Shown in pieces: positions 9,527-18,800 of a stretch of DNA of 30,362 nucleotides. The position numbers were made by a program, and so were the translations under genes. The stretch is from CAZQEZ01 sp964592475 (GTDB lineage Bacteria; Bacteroidota; Bacteroidia; Cytophagales; Cyclobacteriaceae): contig CAZQEZ010000049.1 in the NCBI GenBank assembly GCA_964592475.1, positions 1-30,362 on the forward strand, read 5' to 3'. How positions within the stretch are numbered: position 1 is the stretch's first letter; every line of letters begins with the position of its first letter. The notes beneath the pieces are model-generated. The model ran no database searches and was not told the DNA's origin. It saw only the letters and a program-made list of their open reading frames with translations.

Positions 9527-10543
9527 ATGATATCTTTGGTTGATCGTATTGATGTAAATTCCAAAATTCCAAAATATTTACAAGTAGTTAAATTATTTGA
9601 AAATGATATTGAAAATGGCGTTTTCAAATATGGACAGAAAATTCCATCGATCAATGAAACGAGTGAATCCTATTACCTCTCCCGGGATACAGTAGAAAAA
9701 GCTTACACTGAGTTAAAAACCCGGGGCATCATAAAACCGGTACGCGGCAAAGGCTATTATGTTACAAGCTTAGAAACCAATCATGTTACCAAGGTTCTGC
9801 TATTATTTAATAAGCTAAGTACACATAAAAAGAACGTGTATTATTCTTTGATCGCGTCTTTAGGCAAAAAAGCAAAAGTTGATTTGCAAATTTACCATTA
9901 CGACTTTAATTTTTTCTGCAGCATTCTTGAAAATTGCTTGGGCGATTACGATTATTATGTCGTCATGCCTCACTTCAATACTCCCCATGATAATTTAAAA
10001 GAGGTATTGAATCAAATTCCCGCTGAAAAATTGATATTGCTAGATAAAAAAATTGAAGGCATAAAATACCAATCCTGTGTGTATCAAGATTTTGAAAGAG
10101 ATATTATAGATGCATTGCGCGATGGTGAAGATCTCTTCTATAAATACAGTAAATTGAGCCTTGTGTTTCCTCAGTCATCTTTACACCCCGTTGAAATTGT
10201 AAAAGGATTTGTTATTTTTTGTAAAATAATGTCTCTTGATTATTCCGTAGTTAATGATATAAACCAGGAAATTGTGAAGCAAGGTTCTGCTTATATTGTA
10301 ATTGAGGAAAGCGACCTGGTAGATGTGATCAAATCATGTAAAACGCAAAAGCTAAAATTGGGGAAAGATGTAGGGCTAATCTCATACAATGACACGCCCC
10401 TAAAAGAAGTACTGGCCGATGGTATTACCGTTATATCAACTAATTTTGATATGATGGGGTATACGGTAGGTAAACTTATTCTGGAAAAGAAAAAAGAAAG
10501 TATCCGCAATCCTTTCAGACTTATCAGAAGAAAATCTTTATAA
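9527..10543 (+). CDS. GntR-family regulator with periplasmic-binding-like sensor domain
   Basis: This is a predicted DNA-binding repressor or activator of 338 residues. The N-terminal 75 residues are a GntR winged helix (YGQKIPSINETSE, then YYLSRDTVEKAY, then a RGKGYYV wing). Residues about 88-330 look like a LacI/periplasmic-binding-like ligand domain (LLLFNKLSTHKKNVYYSLIASLG; YVVMPHF; LILLDKKI; GLISYNDTPLKE; ISTNFDMMGYTVGKLI). Bacteroidota regulators of this architecture usually sense sugars and sit beside sugar-use genes. Here the neighbours are a methyltransferase upstream and an envelope operon on the other strand, so its target is unclear. The palindrome at 8692-8707 is a candidate binding site. 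A weak -7-like GATATTTG lies at 9487-9494. The ATG start gives a complete wing-helix domain. Confidence 0.88.
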   Translation: MISLVDRIDVNSKIPKYLQVVKLFENDIENGVFKYGQKIPSINETSESYYLSRDTVEKAYTELKTRGIIKPVRGKGYYVTSLETNHVTKVLLLFNKLSTHKKNVYYSLIASLGKKAKVDLQIYHYDFNFFCSILENCLGDYDYYVVMPHFNTPHDNLKEVLNQIPAEKLILLDKKIEGIKYQSCVYQDFERDIIDALRDGEDLFYKYSKLSLVFPQSSLHPVEIVKGFVIFCKIMSLDYSVVNDINQEIVKQGSAYIVIEESDLVDVIKSCKTQKLKLGKDVGLISYNDTPLKEVLADGITVISTNFDMMGYTVGKLILEKKKESIRNPFRLIRRKSL

Positions 10544-10545
10544 AG

Positions 10546-10581
10546 AAAAAGTTGCTATACATTAGCGATAACAACTTTTTT
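10546..10581. terminator. Bidirectional terminator between convergent GntR and OmpH genes
   Basis: AAAAAGTTGCTAT (10546-10558) pairs with ATAACAACTTTTT (10568-10580) with one mismatch. The A-rich left arm and T-rich right arm make it usable from both strands. It sits in the 47-bp gap between convergent stops. Confidence 0.8.
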
Positions 10582-10590
10582 ACCTTTTTA

Positions 10591-11214
10591 CTATTCTGAA
10601 GCAGTAGTGTCTAATGCTGGGGTAGTTGCATTATCGTTTTGATATTCTTGGTTTAAGCCACCAATTACTTGTTCAGTAATATTAAGACTATCATCAGCAT
10701 ATAATACCCCACTACCTTTTTGATAAGTCAACACTAATTTAAGGTCGTTTTGCTTACCGTAAGTTTTCAAATAATCAGAAACTTTAGCGTAAAGCTTTTC
10801 ATTTAGTTGTGCTTCTTCTTGAAGTAATTGTTGTGTTAATTGCTCCTGATATTGCATAAGGTTTTGCTGTTTTTTCATCAAATCTTCCTCTACTGCTCTA
10901 CCTTGCCCAATTGTCATATTATTTACATTACGCCTAAATTGCTCGATTTCACTTTGCAGACCTTGAGCTCTGTTTTGATATTCAGCCTCTAACCGCTGAC
11001 GTTTAGTTTGTAATTGCTCAGCCAAATCATTAAAGAATTCATAATTATTGAGCAACGAGTCAGAATTGATGTAAGCGACTGATAAATCTTTGTCCAGCTT
11101 TCCACTTGATTCAATATCTTCTATTTGAGTTTGATTTGAAAATTGCAGGTAAAATAATACTGCTACTGCAACCAATAAAACAATGTTTAATACTAAAGAA
11201 ATATTCTTATTCAT
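10591..11214 (-). CDS. OmpH/Skp-family periplasmic chaperone
   Basis: This is a predicted periplasmic chaperone for outer-membrane proteins. Residues 7-24 form an uncleaved-looking membrane anchor or signal, then a short linker. The OmpH start LSVAYINSDSLLNNYEFF is followed by a long Gln/Glu/Lys-rich coiled coil at about 60-150, the tentacle region of Skp. The C-terminal strand is KLVLTYQKGSGVLYADDSLNIT. The 207-residue length is slightly above E. coli Skp (161), as is common in Bacteroidota. It is the last gene of a minus-strand run containing a barrel protein, an HDAC-like enzyme and a rhomboid. A clear TATATTTG box lies upstream, so it probably also has its own promoter. Confidence 0.9.
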   Translation of the reverse strand: MNKNISLVLNIVLLVAVAVLFYLQFSNQTQIEDIESSGKLDKDLSVAYINSDSLLNNYEFFNDLAEQLQTKRQRLEAEYQNRAQGLQSEIEQFRRNVNNMTIGQGRAVEEDLMKKQQNLMQYQEQLTQQLLQEEAQLNEKLYAKVSDYLKTYGKQNDLKLVLTYQKGSGVLYADDSLNITEQVIGGLNQEYQNDNATTPALDTTASE

Positions 11215-11242
11215 TTTCTATTAAATTTTTTGAAATTGAACG

Positions 11243-11250
11243 CAAATATA
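11243..11250 (-). promoter_or_regulatory. -7 box of the OmpH gene promoter
   Basis: Minus-strand TATATTTG is an exact match to TAnnTTTG, 29 bp upstream of the OmpH start codon, giving a leader of about 20-25 nt. The -33 region is only T-rich. Position and exact match support it. Confidence 0.5.
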
Positions 11251-11338
11251 ATCAAACAATTGCAACTAAAAATTTATAGGCTGGCAAAATCCATTTTTAC
11301 TTTGGCATTCAAAAAGAAATTACACGGTAATATTATTT

Positions 11339-12076
11339 TCAACTTAAGTTTTTATGCTTAAATTCAGGGAAATTATCTATATCTGAGGAATAAGAAATGT
11401 GTTTTTTCGAATTTTGTGATTTTTCTTTGTAGTAGTATTGAAAGTTTTCATTTGAAGGTTTTTCTACATCTTCTATCTTTTCATCAGGCAAAACGATGTT
11501 CATAACCGGGTCAACGGGCACCTTTCTAAAATAAATAGCAGCTACTAAACCTACCGAAGCTCCCATGATATGAGACTCCCAGCTTATGCTATCGTTACCA
11601 GGAATTAAACCATACAACATTCCCCGGTACAAGATAAGAATAATTAAAGATATAGCAATAGATCGAACATCTTTTCGCACCAGCCCACTTATAAAAAGAA
11701 AACTCACTAAACCATAGACAACGCCACTAGCGCCGATATGATAAGCATCGCGTGCAATAACCCATACAAAAAACCCGCTTAAAAAGTATATCCAGAGAAA
11801 TACTTCCTTGGCTATTTTATTATAAAAGTAAAAAACGCCAACCCCCAATAATATCAATGGAAAAGTATTAGAAAGTAAATGAAATATGTTGCCATGAATT
11901 AGCGGTCCGAAAAAGATACCAATGGTACCATAAAAAGTACGAGGGTATACACCCAAAAAGCCAAAATCTAAATGAGTTCCCCACTCTAGCGCTTTTATAA
12001 ACCAAAGCAGAAAAATGAAACTAAAGGTATAAAAAATACTTCTTTTAAAAATACTGATTTCTTTTCTATCATTCAT
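11339..12076 (-). CDS. Rhomboid-family intramembrane serine protease
   Basis: This is a polytopic membrane protease expected to cleave transmembrane substrates. The family elements are present in order: H61-x4-H66-x3-N70 in the second helix (HGNIFHLLSN), the catalytic serine S117 in GASG, and the catalytic histidine H169 in ESHIMGASVG. Around six transmembrane segments span residues 13-185. The last 60 residues form a soluble, charged tail. The active site looks intact, so it should be a working protease. The HDAC-like gene ends 45 bp upstream of its start, consistent with an operon. The substrate is unknown. Confidence 0.92.
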   Translation of the reverse strand: MNDRKEISIFKRSIFYTFSFIFLLWFIKALEWGTHLDFGFLGVYPRTFYGTIGIFFGPLIHGNIFHLLSNTFPLILLGVGVFYFYNKIAKEVFLWIYFLSGFFVWVIARDAYHIGASGVVYGLVSFLFISGLVRKDVRSIAISLIILILYRGMLYGLIPGNDSISWESHIMGASVGLVAAIYFRKVPVDPVMNIVLPDEKIEDVEKPSNENFQYYYKEKSQNSKKHISYSSDIDNFPEFKHKNLS

Positions 12077-12121
12077 GCTGACAATTATAACGTCAAATAA
12101 GATAAATTGATTTCTTAAGTT

Positions 12122-13024
12122 TCAAAAAAATATGTCAGCAGCCAGTCTAAAAGTGTTGGCATGGGCTTCAACTATATCCGCTAATTTTTCAGAATACCCT
12201 CCTCCCATACTCACTACAATTGGAATATTATTCTGCCAACAAGTATGCAAAACAAATTTATCTCTATTTTTACAACCGGCTATCGTTAGGCCAAGGCGAC
12301 CTAGTTTATCAGTAGCCAATACATCTACACCCGATTGATAAAATATAATATCCGGTTGTATCCGGTCTATTAATTTAGGAAGCTGATTGGAAAGGATTTT
12401 TAAATATTCATCATCCCCTATTCCATCTGGTAATGCTATATCCATATCGGATTGCTCCTTGTGCAAAGGGTAATTATTGGCACCATGCATACTAAATGTA
12501 AAAACTCTGGGTTCATTTTCAAATATTTTGGCACTGCCATTACCCTGGTGAACATCTAAGTCTACAATTAATATTTGCTTGGCAAGATTAGCCCTTAATA
12601 AGTAAAAACCAGTAAGGGCAAAATCGTTTAAAAGACAAAACCCTTCTCCTCGATCACTATAAGCATGATGAGTACCACCTGCCACATTGAGACCTATACC
12701 ATATTGCAAGGCATGCAATGATAAATCAAGTGTACCTTGAGCAATTGAAATTTCGCGCTTTACTAAAAGTTGTGACCAAGGAAATCCTGTTTTTCTAACT
12801 TCATTGGCGGTCAAATTGCCTTCTTGTAAGCGATGCCAGTAACTTTTGTCATGAACCAATAAAATAATTTCTTCATCCAAAAATCCGGGTTGGTGAATGT
12901 TATCTTCTTTTATGGTACCCTCATAAAGTAATTGCTCTGGTATGAGATTGTACTTTACCATTGGAAATCTATGACCTTGAGGCAGTGGATGCGCGTATAA
13001 AGAATTCCACCCTATTTTTAGCAT
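12122..13024 (-). CDS. Histone deacetylase superfamily (AcuC-like) hydrolase
   Basis: This is a zinc-dependent amidohydrolase of the arginase/deacetylase fold, 300 residues, cytosolic. Catalytic residues expected from class I/II deacetylases are visible: the His pair H119-H120 in GGTHHAYSDRGEGFC, zinc ligands D157 and H159 in VDLDVHQGNG, D234 in SGVDVL, and the transition-state tyrosine Y277 in GGGY. Bacteria lack eukaryotic histones, so likely substrates are acetylated proteins, polyamines or small amides; AcuC-type deacetylation of acetyl-CoA synthetase is one known role. It lies 73 bp after the PorT-like gene and 45 bp before the rhomboid gene. Confidence 0.92.
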   Translation of the reverse strand: MLKIGWNSLYAHPLPQGHRFPMVKYNLIPEQLLYEGTIKEDNIHQPGFLDEEIILLVHDKSYWHRLQEGNLTANEVRKTGFPWSQLLVKREISIAQGTLDLSLHALQYGIGLNVAGGTHHAYSDRGEGFCLLNDFALTGFYLLRANLAKQILIVDLDVHQGNGSAKIFENEPRVFTFSMHGANNYPLHKEQSDMDIALPDGIGDDEYLKILSNQLPKLIDRIQPDIIFYQSGVDVLATDKLGRLGLTIAGCKNRDKFVLHTCWQNNIPIVVSMGGGYSEKLADIVEAHANTFRLAADIFF

Positions 13025-13097
13025 ACCAAAAAAAATAATTTTGTTGCAATAATGAAATTACAATTACAACTCAATTGTTTATCGTTTTTTTTTAATG

Positions 13098-13874
13098 TTA
13101 TTTGGCCAAATTTCTGCGCAAAGTTTTTAAGTCATAGACAAAAATTACCGAGACTGCAATTACCTGGTTATTGGTTTCCATATTGGCTTGGTAAGTGGCT
13201 AAACTTGTATCTACTTCCCTTACGGTTGATAAGAATGTATGACCAATATCGTACCTTACGTCAATCATAAAACGCTGACCATTACGTAAATCATTCTCAA
13301 AACCACCACCTATGCTAAGACCGAATTGAAGGCGGTTGGATTCTGGTATGTAAATCAAGTCATCTTCAAATTGTTTTGCCGGATCAAATGTCATGGCCAG
13401 ACTAAGCCTTTCCACATCCCATTCATCCAGTTCATTTGCCTTTATATTCATATTACCACCTAGCCAATAACTAATAGTAGGTCCGAAAGTAAGATAAAAT
13501 TTTTGAGGGCCTTTGTTAAGTCTGGTTTTCAATAATATGGGAAAGTCAATATAATGCAACATCATTGTATTATTTACAAATTCACCGCCTTCCCTTTTTA
13601 CTCCTACCCCCTTTAGCGAATAATTTAATTCAGTTTGTAAACTAAATTTCGAGCCCACTTTTGTATCACCGACCAAACCAAAAGTCATTCCCGGACTAAA
13701 ACCTACATCATACTCATCTAAATAAATACTTCTATAAGCTCTGCTATAGCCTGGAAAACCTACTGAAACTCCCCCGCGTACGCCCAAAGCTAATTGGGCT
13801 TCAGCAGTCACTGCAGAAACTATAACCATTCCTATCAGTAAAAAGCCCTTTCTATACCATCTATTTATCATCAC
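13098..13874 (-). CDS. PorT-like outer-membrane beta-barrel protein
   Basis: This is a secreted outer-membrane protein of 258 residues. A signal peptide covers about residues 1-26 (MVIVSAVTAEAQ). The rest alternates polar and aromatic or hydrophobic residues as amphipathic strands (LALGVRGGVSVGF; FSLQTELNYSLKGVGV; MLHYIDFPILLKTRL; KFYLTFGPTISYWLGG; LQFGLSIGGGFEND; FMIDVRYDIGHTF). The phrase HYIDFPILLKTRL is typical of the OMP_b-brl_2/PorT family. PorT itself takes part in T9SS biogenesis, but this broad family has many paralogues and I cannot claim true PorT. It starts a minus-strand gene run. An inverted repeat lies in its leader. Confidence 0.82.
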   Translation of the reverse strand: MMINRWYRKGFLLIGMVIVSAVTAEAQLALGVRGGVSVGFPGYSRAYRSIYLDEYDVGFSPGMTFGLVGDTKVGSKFSLQTELNYSLKGVGVKREGGEFVNNTMMLHYIDFPILLKTRLNKGPQKFYLTFGPTISYWLGGNMNIKANELDEWDVERLSLAMTFDPAKQFEDDLIYIPESNRLQFGLSIGGGFENDLRNGQRFMIDVRYDIGHTFLSTVREVDTSLATYQANMETNNQVIAVSVIFVYDLKTLRRNLAK

Positions 13875-13901
13875 TTCGTCTATAAAATTATAAAATTATC
13901 C

Positions 13902-13930
13902 TACCTTAAAATTAGAATTAATTTAAGGTA
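13902..13930. repeat. Inverted repeat in the leader of the PorT-like gene
   Basis: TACCTTAAA (13902-13910) and TTTAAGGTA (13922-13930) are perfect 9-bp inverted arms around 11 bp. It lies 28-56 bp upstream of the start codon and downstream of the proposed -7 box at 13977-13984, so it would be transcribed as a leader hairpin or act as an operator. Confidence 0.55.
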
Positions 13931-13976
13931 AACTTAGGTTCTATTTATAATTGAAACAACACATGTATTATTTATT

Positions 13977-13984
13977 CAAAATTA
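13977..13984 (-). promoter_or_regulatory. -7 box upstream of the PorT-like gene
   Basis: Minus-strand TAATTTTG matches TAnnTTTG exactly and would give a leader of about 95 nt containing the inverted repeat. The -33 region is not convincing. Confidence 0.4.
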
Positions 13985-14443
13985 TAGCTTTTTTTAAAGT
14001 AGTAAATCGGCACATATTTTGTCTAAAGTAAGTAAAATTCAGCAATTTTTTTTAGTTATGCCAGGTTACCTTTATCCACTTCATTGGATTTATTTTATAA
14101 ATAATAGTATTTAAAAGGTAATGATTTTTACTCATAATGTAAAAAAAATGAGTATTGTTTGAAGGATAATTTGATTGAAATAGTGCTACAGGCTGTAAAT
14201 GAGGTATTTATGATTAATATTAGGTTGAAAGGTTCGCGTGCTTTTTGACTAAAGATTAATTTTAATTAATAAATAAATTCCATTATGTTTATCAATATTT
14301 ATTTCTATATTTCAAGAATTATTGATTGATAATCAGGAGTTAATAGCTAAACAGGCGAAATTTCAAGTAACAAATTAGCTGATTTTGTAAAAATTTATTT
14401 GTAAAAAGATTCGGTTTTAAAAAGCCGGCAGTACTTTTTGAGA
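13985..14443. other. AT-rich divergent intergenic region
   Basis: This 459-bp stretch separates the minus-strand barrel gene from the plus-strand PorP/SprF gene. No ORF, tRNA or clear hairpin was seen. TGATTTTG at 14390-14397, one mismatch from the -7 consensus, could serve the PorP/SprF gene with a leader of about 40 nt. Confidence 0.5.
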
Positions 14444-15766
14444 ATGAAAAAACTTATCCTCTTCTGGATTTTATGTTTATGTTTTATTCATAGTAAAGCA
14501 CAGGAAAAACCTATCTACAATTATTTCTTGCTTAATCCCTATGCATATAATCCAGCCTACGCTGGATACGAATATCGCCCGGTCCTATTCCTCACCTACC
14601 GACAACAATGGGCCAGCGTAGAAGGAGCACCTACTACCTCTACCGCAATATTTCACACGCCTGTTTCAGAAACTATCGGTCTTGGTGCCAGTATTTATAA
14701 TGATAGACGAAGTATATTAAGCACTACTAACCTCATGTTTTCTTTTGCTTATAAAATGCGGTTCGATCTGGACCACTTTATAAGCATGGGATTAAGTGCC
14801 GGTGTTGGTTTTAATACAATTACTAACCTGGACGAAATACTCAATGATCCACGATATGCTAACGACCCAGCTATTCTCAACGCAATAGACAATACTATCT
14901 ACTTAGATGGCCAATTTGGTATCAACTATCATGTAAAAGGATTAAATATCGGTGCTACTTTGCCTCGTCTATTTGATTCTGAAGTAATACAAGCAGAAGA
15001 ATTTAATCAAGGCAAACTTGATCCATTGAATGCCTATCAATTCATTGTAAGTTATCGACCACACGTAAAAGATAAAGTTACTTTTGAACCAACCGTGGCT
15101 TATAGAATGCAATCAGACAATTTTCAAACCTATTTTGAAGCCGGCGGATTGCTCAACCTTCGTAATGCCATTTGGATTGGCGGTAGCTACCGACAAAACT
15201 ATGGCGTAAGTACCTTAATAAACCTCAATTTTAGAGACAAGCTACATGTGGCTTATTCATACGATATAGCTGCAGGTCCTTCCACTGGTTTTATTGGCAG
15301 CACGCACGAATTTAGTTTAAGGCTTAATTTGGGTGAGGAAAAAAGACCTGAGAAGCGCGAACGCCAAAAAGTAGAAGAGGAAACAGATCCATACGAAGAA
15401 TACCTCAATAGGAAAGATAAACCAGTAGATAAACCAGTAGAACGCAACGACTTGTTGGGTAATAATGGTGAAGTAACTAATTACTCCGGACCTGAAGAAG
15501 TAGTAAAAGGTAATCACTTGTTAGAACTTGATCAGGGATACTATGTAATTGTAGGCGTGTTCAACTCTTACGAGAAATCTGAAAACTATAGCGACTGGTT
15601 GTTCGAACAAGGTTTCTATACTCGCTATGGATACAGCTCGCAAACTAGTTATTACTATGTTTATATTTATTACTCGCTATCCGATGCTACTGCTGCTGAG
15701 CAGGAAAAAGCAAGGATAAATGAAAAATCAATGTTTAACAATGCATGGGTGCTCACGGTAAAATAA
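14444..15766 (+). CDS. PorP/SprF family T9SS protein with C-terminal SPOR-like domain
   Basis: This is a predicted outer-membrane protein of 440 residues that partners a type IX-secreted surface protein. After a signal peptide (about 1-20, ending near SKAQ) comes the PorP/SprF signature (YNYFLLNPYAYNPAYAGYEY; QQWASVEGAPTTSTAIFHTP; GLGASIYNDRRS) and about 300 residues of barrel strands. A charged linker (residues about 303-345, EEKRPEKRERQKVEEE and a KPVDKPVERN repeat) leads to a final 80-residue module (YYVIVGVFNSYEKSENYSDWL...TSYYYVYIYYSLS). That module looks like a SPOR domain, which in other proteins binds denuded peptidoglycan. I chose ATG 14444 over TTG 14438 because it begins a standard MKKL signal. 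The 1064-residue sorting-domain protein follows after 64 bp, the usual SprF/SprB-like arrangement. Confidence 0.9.
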   Translation: MKKLILFWILCLCFIHSKAQEKPIYNYFLLNPYAYNPAYAGYEYRPVLFLTYRQQWASVEGAPTTSTAIFHTPVSETIGLGASIYNDRRSILSTTNLMFSFAYKMRFDLDHFISMGLSAGVGFNTITNLDEILNDPRYANDPAILNAIDNTIYLDGQFGINYHVKGLNIGATLPRLFDSEVIQAEEFNQGKLDPLNAYQFIVSYRPHVKDKVTFEPTVAYRMQSDNFQTYFEAGGLLNLRNAIWIGGSYRQNYGVSTLINLNFRDKLHVAYSYDIAAGPSTGFIGSTHEFSLRLNLGEEKRPEKRERQKVEEETDPYEEYLNRKDKPVDKPVERNDLLGNNGEVTNYSGPEEVVKGNHLLELDQGYYVIVGVFNSYEKSENYSDWLFEQGFYTRYGYSSQTSYYYVYIYYSLSDATAAEQEKARINEKSMFNNAWVLTVK

Positions 15767-15830
15767 TTTTTTAATCACTTACCTTATAGCACCAATTAGT
15801 ATTAACCATAAGAATTAAAGTGTAAAAGAT

Positions 15831-18800
15831 ATGCAAAGGCAAGTAAAACTATTTTTATTAATGTGTTTTGTTACAGGCACAGTATTGGCACAAAAGCCAC
15901 ATATTGCAAGCTTCGAACCTAAATCAGCTACTGTAAAAGAAAAGGTAACTATTAATGGCACAGGATTTAGCAACGACAAAACAAGATTAGTGGTGAGAAT
16001 CGGTGATATTAAAGCACCCATAATCAGTTCTACTGAAAATAGTATTGAAATACTGGTGCCAGCTGGGTGTAATTACGACCAAATTCACGTCACTAACCTT
16101 TCCTCTAGGTTGTCAGGAGCTTCTCGTCAATTATTTATGTTAAGTTACCATGGAAGTGAATTCAAACCTGATAGGTTGATTAGTAGAGAGTTTAATACAG
16201 GGGGACCAGTCAACAGTCTTTTTCTCGATTTTTTAGTCACGGACTTGAACGATGACCGCCGCCCTGACCTGGTAGCTTCTAACGACAATGGAATGGGAAT
16301 TTATACCTCATTAAATCAATCAACAAATGTAGACGATGACGATTTATCATTGACCTCTAAAACTACTGGTATAAGCGTTGCAACTAAATATTTTGCTCAA
16401 GGTGATTTAAATGGCGATGGCAAAACGGATGTGGTTGTTACTAGAGGTGGAACTCCTGTTGATAGAGTTTTTGTCTTTACCAATAATTCCACCAATTCTA
16501 AGATATCGTATTTAAGTAACGTGCTAAACCTGGAAGTACCAGGTAGCAATAATTTACAAAAAGTAGACATCGCTGATGTTGATAATGATGGTAAACCCGA
16601 TATCATAGTTGCTGACAATACTGATGATGGAAATAATGATGAAAATAACATTGTTCACATTTTTAAAAATACATCCTCAGGAGGAACTACTAGTTTTTCG
16701 AAAGATATTTACACAATTAAAATGGTAGGCGATGCCAATTTTAGAGATGGATCTTTTACCATGGAAGCCAAAGATATCAATGGAGATAACTATCCCGAAA
16801 TTGTTACTTCACCGCCTTTTGGGGGCGTTGTTTGTGTTATAAGAAACGAAAGTGTACCAGGAAGAATTAACTTCACCGACAAAAAGACATTTGCAATATC
16901 AGGTCCCTTAAGTGATATTAAAATTGGTGATGTGAATGGTGATGGGAAAAATGATGTGGTAACCATGAAATACATCCAAAACCAAACCAATTATATCCAT
17001 TTACTTTATAATAGAACTACTAGCAGTAGCGATATTCAACTAAATGCCAATAGTATAGCTATTAATAAAACATTGGATGATATTGACCTGGGAGACATGA
17101 ATGGTGATGGTTTACTGGATTTAGTATTTTCAACCCGAGACAATATACCCGTTGTTGGTGTAATGATTAACCAGACAGGAACAACTTTTGAAGAATATCT
17201 GCTCGGAGCAACATCAAAGCATTACCAGGTACGAATAAAAGATATTAATAGTGACGGTAGACCAGATATTATGGTGGCAGGATCCAATGGTAAATTGGGC
17301 GTCTATTTTAATAGAAATTGTAGATTTCCCGATATAACACCTGGTGATGATATCACGCTTTGCAACGGCTCAGATTACACTTTGCAAGCACCCCTTGGTA
17401 TAAAGGTAAACTACGTGTGGTCAAAAGATGGTGGTGTAATTTCTGAAACATCGAGTAGCCTTAAACCTACACTAACAGGTGAATATAAAGTAACTATTAA
17501 ATCTGATTTAGGTAGTTGCTCTCAAGCTTCGCCTCCTGTAAAGGTCAATTTTATCGCAGGTAACCCTCCTTCAGTAACTGCATCCAATAATGGACCAGCC
17601 TGCGAAGGCGGCAACTTGCAACTTAACGCCACTACAGTAAACAACGCGACCTACAGGTGGACTGGCCCTAATGATTTTACTTCAACCGAGCAAAATCCAA
17701 TCGTTACTGGATTTGATGCTAATAAGGCCGGAAAATATATAGTAGACGTGCAAGTAAATGGCGGTTGTAGTAGTAATAAGGATACAACAAAAGTTGAAAT
17801 TATCACGCTCCCCAGCTTAGATATTTCTGGTCCAAACACTATTTGTAACGGCCAGGCGGTGCAACTAGAAGTACAAAACTATCCAGGCCATCAATATTAT
17901 TGGAAATTTAATGGTACAGAAATCCCCGGAGCTAGCAATGCCACAGTTACAGTAGATAAGGTAGGAACGTATTATGTAGTAGTAAATAAATCCGGATGTG
18001 AAAAAGTTAGTCCTGAATTTAAAATAGAATCATTTCCATTACCAACGGCTGCTTTTACAGCTGATGCATCTATTTGTATGAATGACACCCTAAACATTAC
18101 TAACAGCACTACCATACCTAATCCCGACAAACCAGTTTATTACGAGTGGTTTTTTGGCACCGGAAACATTATTAAAGATAAAGATCCTGTATTTGCTTAT
18201 AAAACGAGTGGAGACTTTACCATTAGCTTAAAAGTTGGATATGAAAATTCGTCATGCTTTGATGAAACCAATCAAACAATAAATGTGGTTGGTGCTGATC
18301 CGCTAAGTATCGCGGCGCCTGTTACTAATTTTTGTAAAGGTGATAGTGTATTATTAACTGCCTCAGGAGATTTTGGGGCTTATCAATGGTCTACTGGCGA
18401 TAGCGGCAAAGAAGTTTACATAACCGAACAAGGTGAAATTTCGGTAACGGCTGAAAATACTACCGGATGTAAATCAGTAGCTCAAAAGCTACTTACCTAT
18501 AAGCCAATCCCTTTACCGATTGAAATTGTTACAGAACCAGAGGATACTGTACTTTCATTTGGGGATACCCGAAAGCTATTGCCACAAAATGTAGGGTATA
18601 CTATATACAGGTGGACTCCCGATATCTATTTAGATGATGCCACTTTTAAAGAACCTACAGCAAAACCTTTTAAAAATATCACTTACACATTGCAAGCTAA
18701 AGATGATGGAAAGTGCTGGGCATTCGGAGAAATAACGCTGGTAGTAGATGGAGAAGGACCGGAACTGACGTACGATAAATTGTTTTCTCCTAATGGAGAC

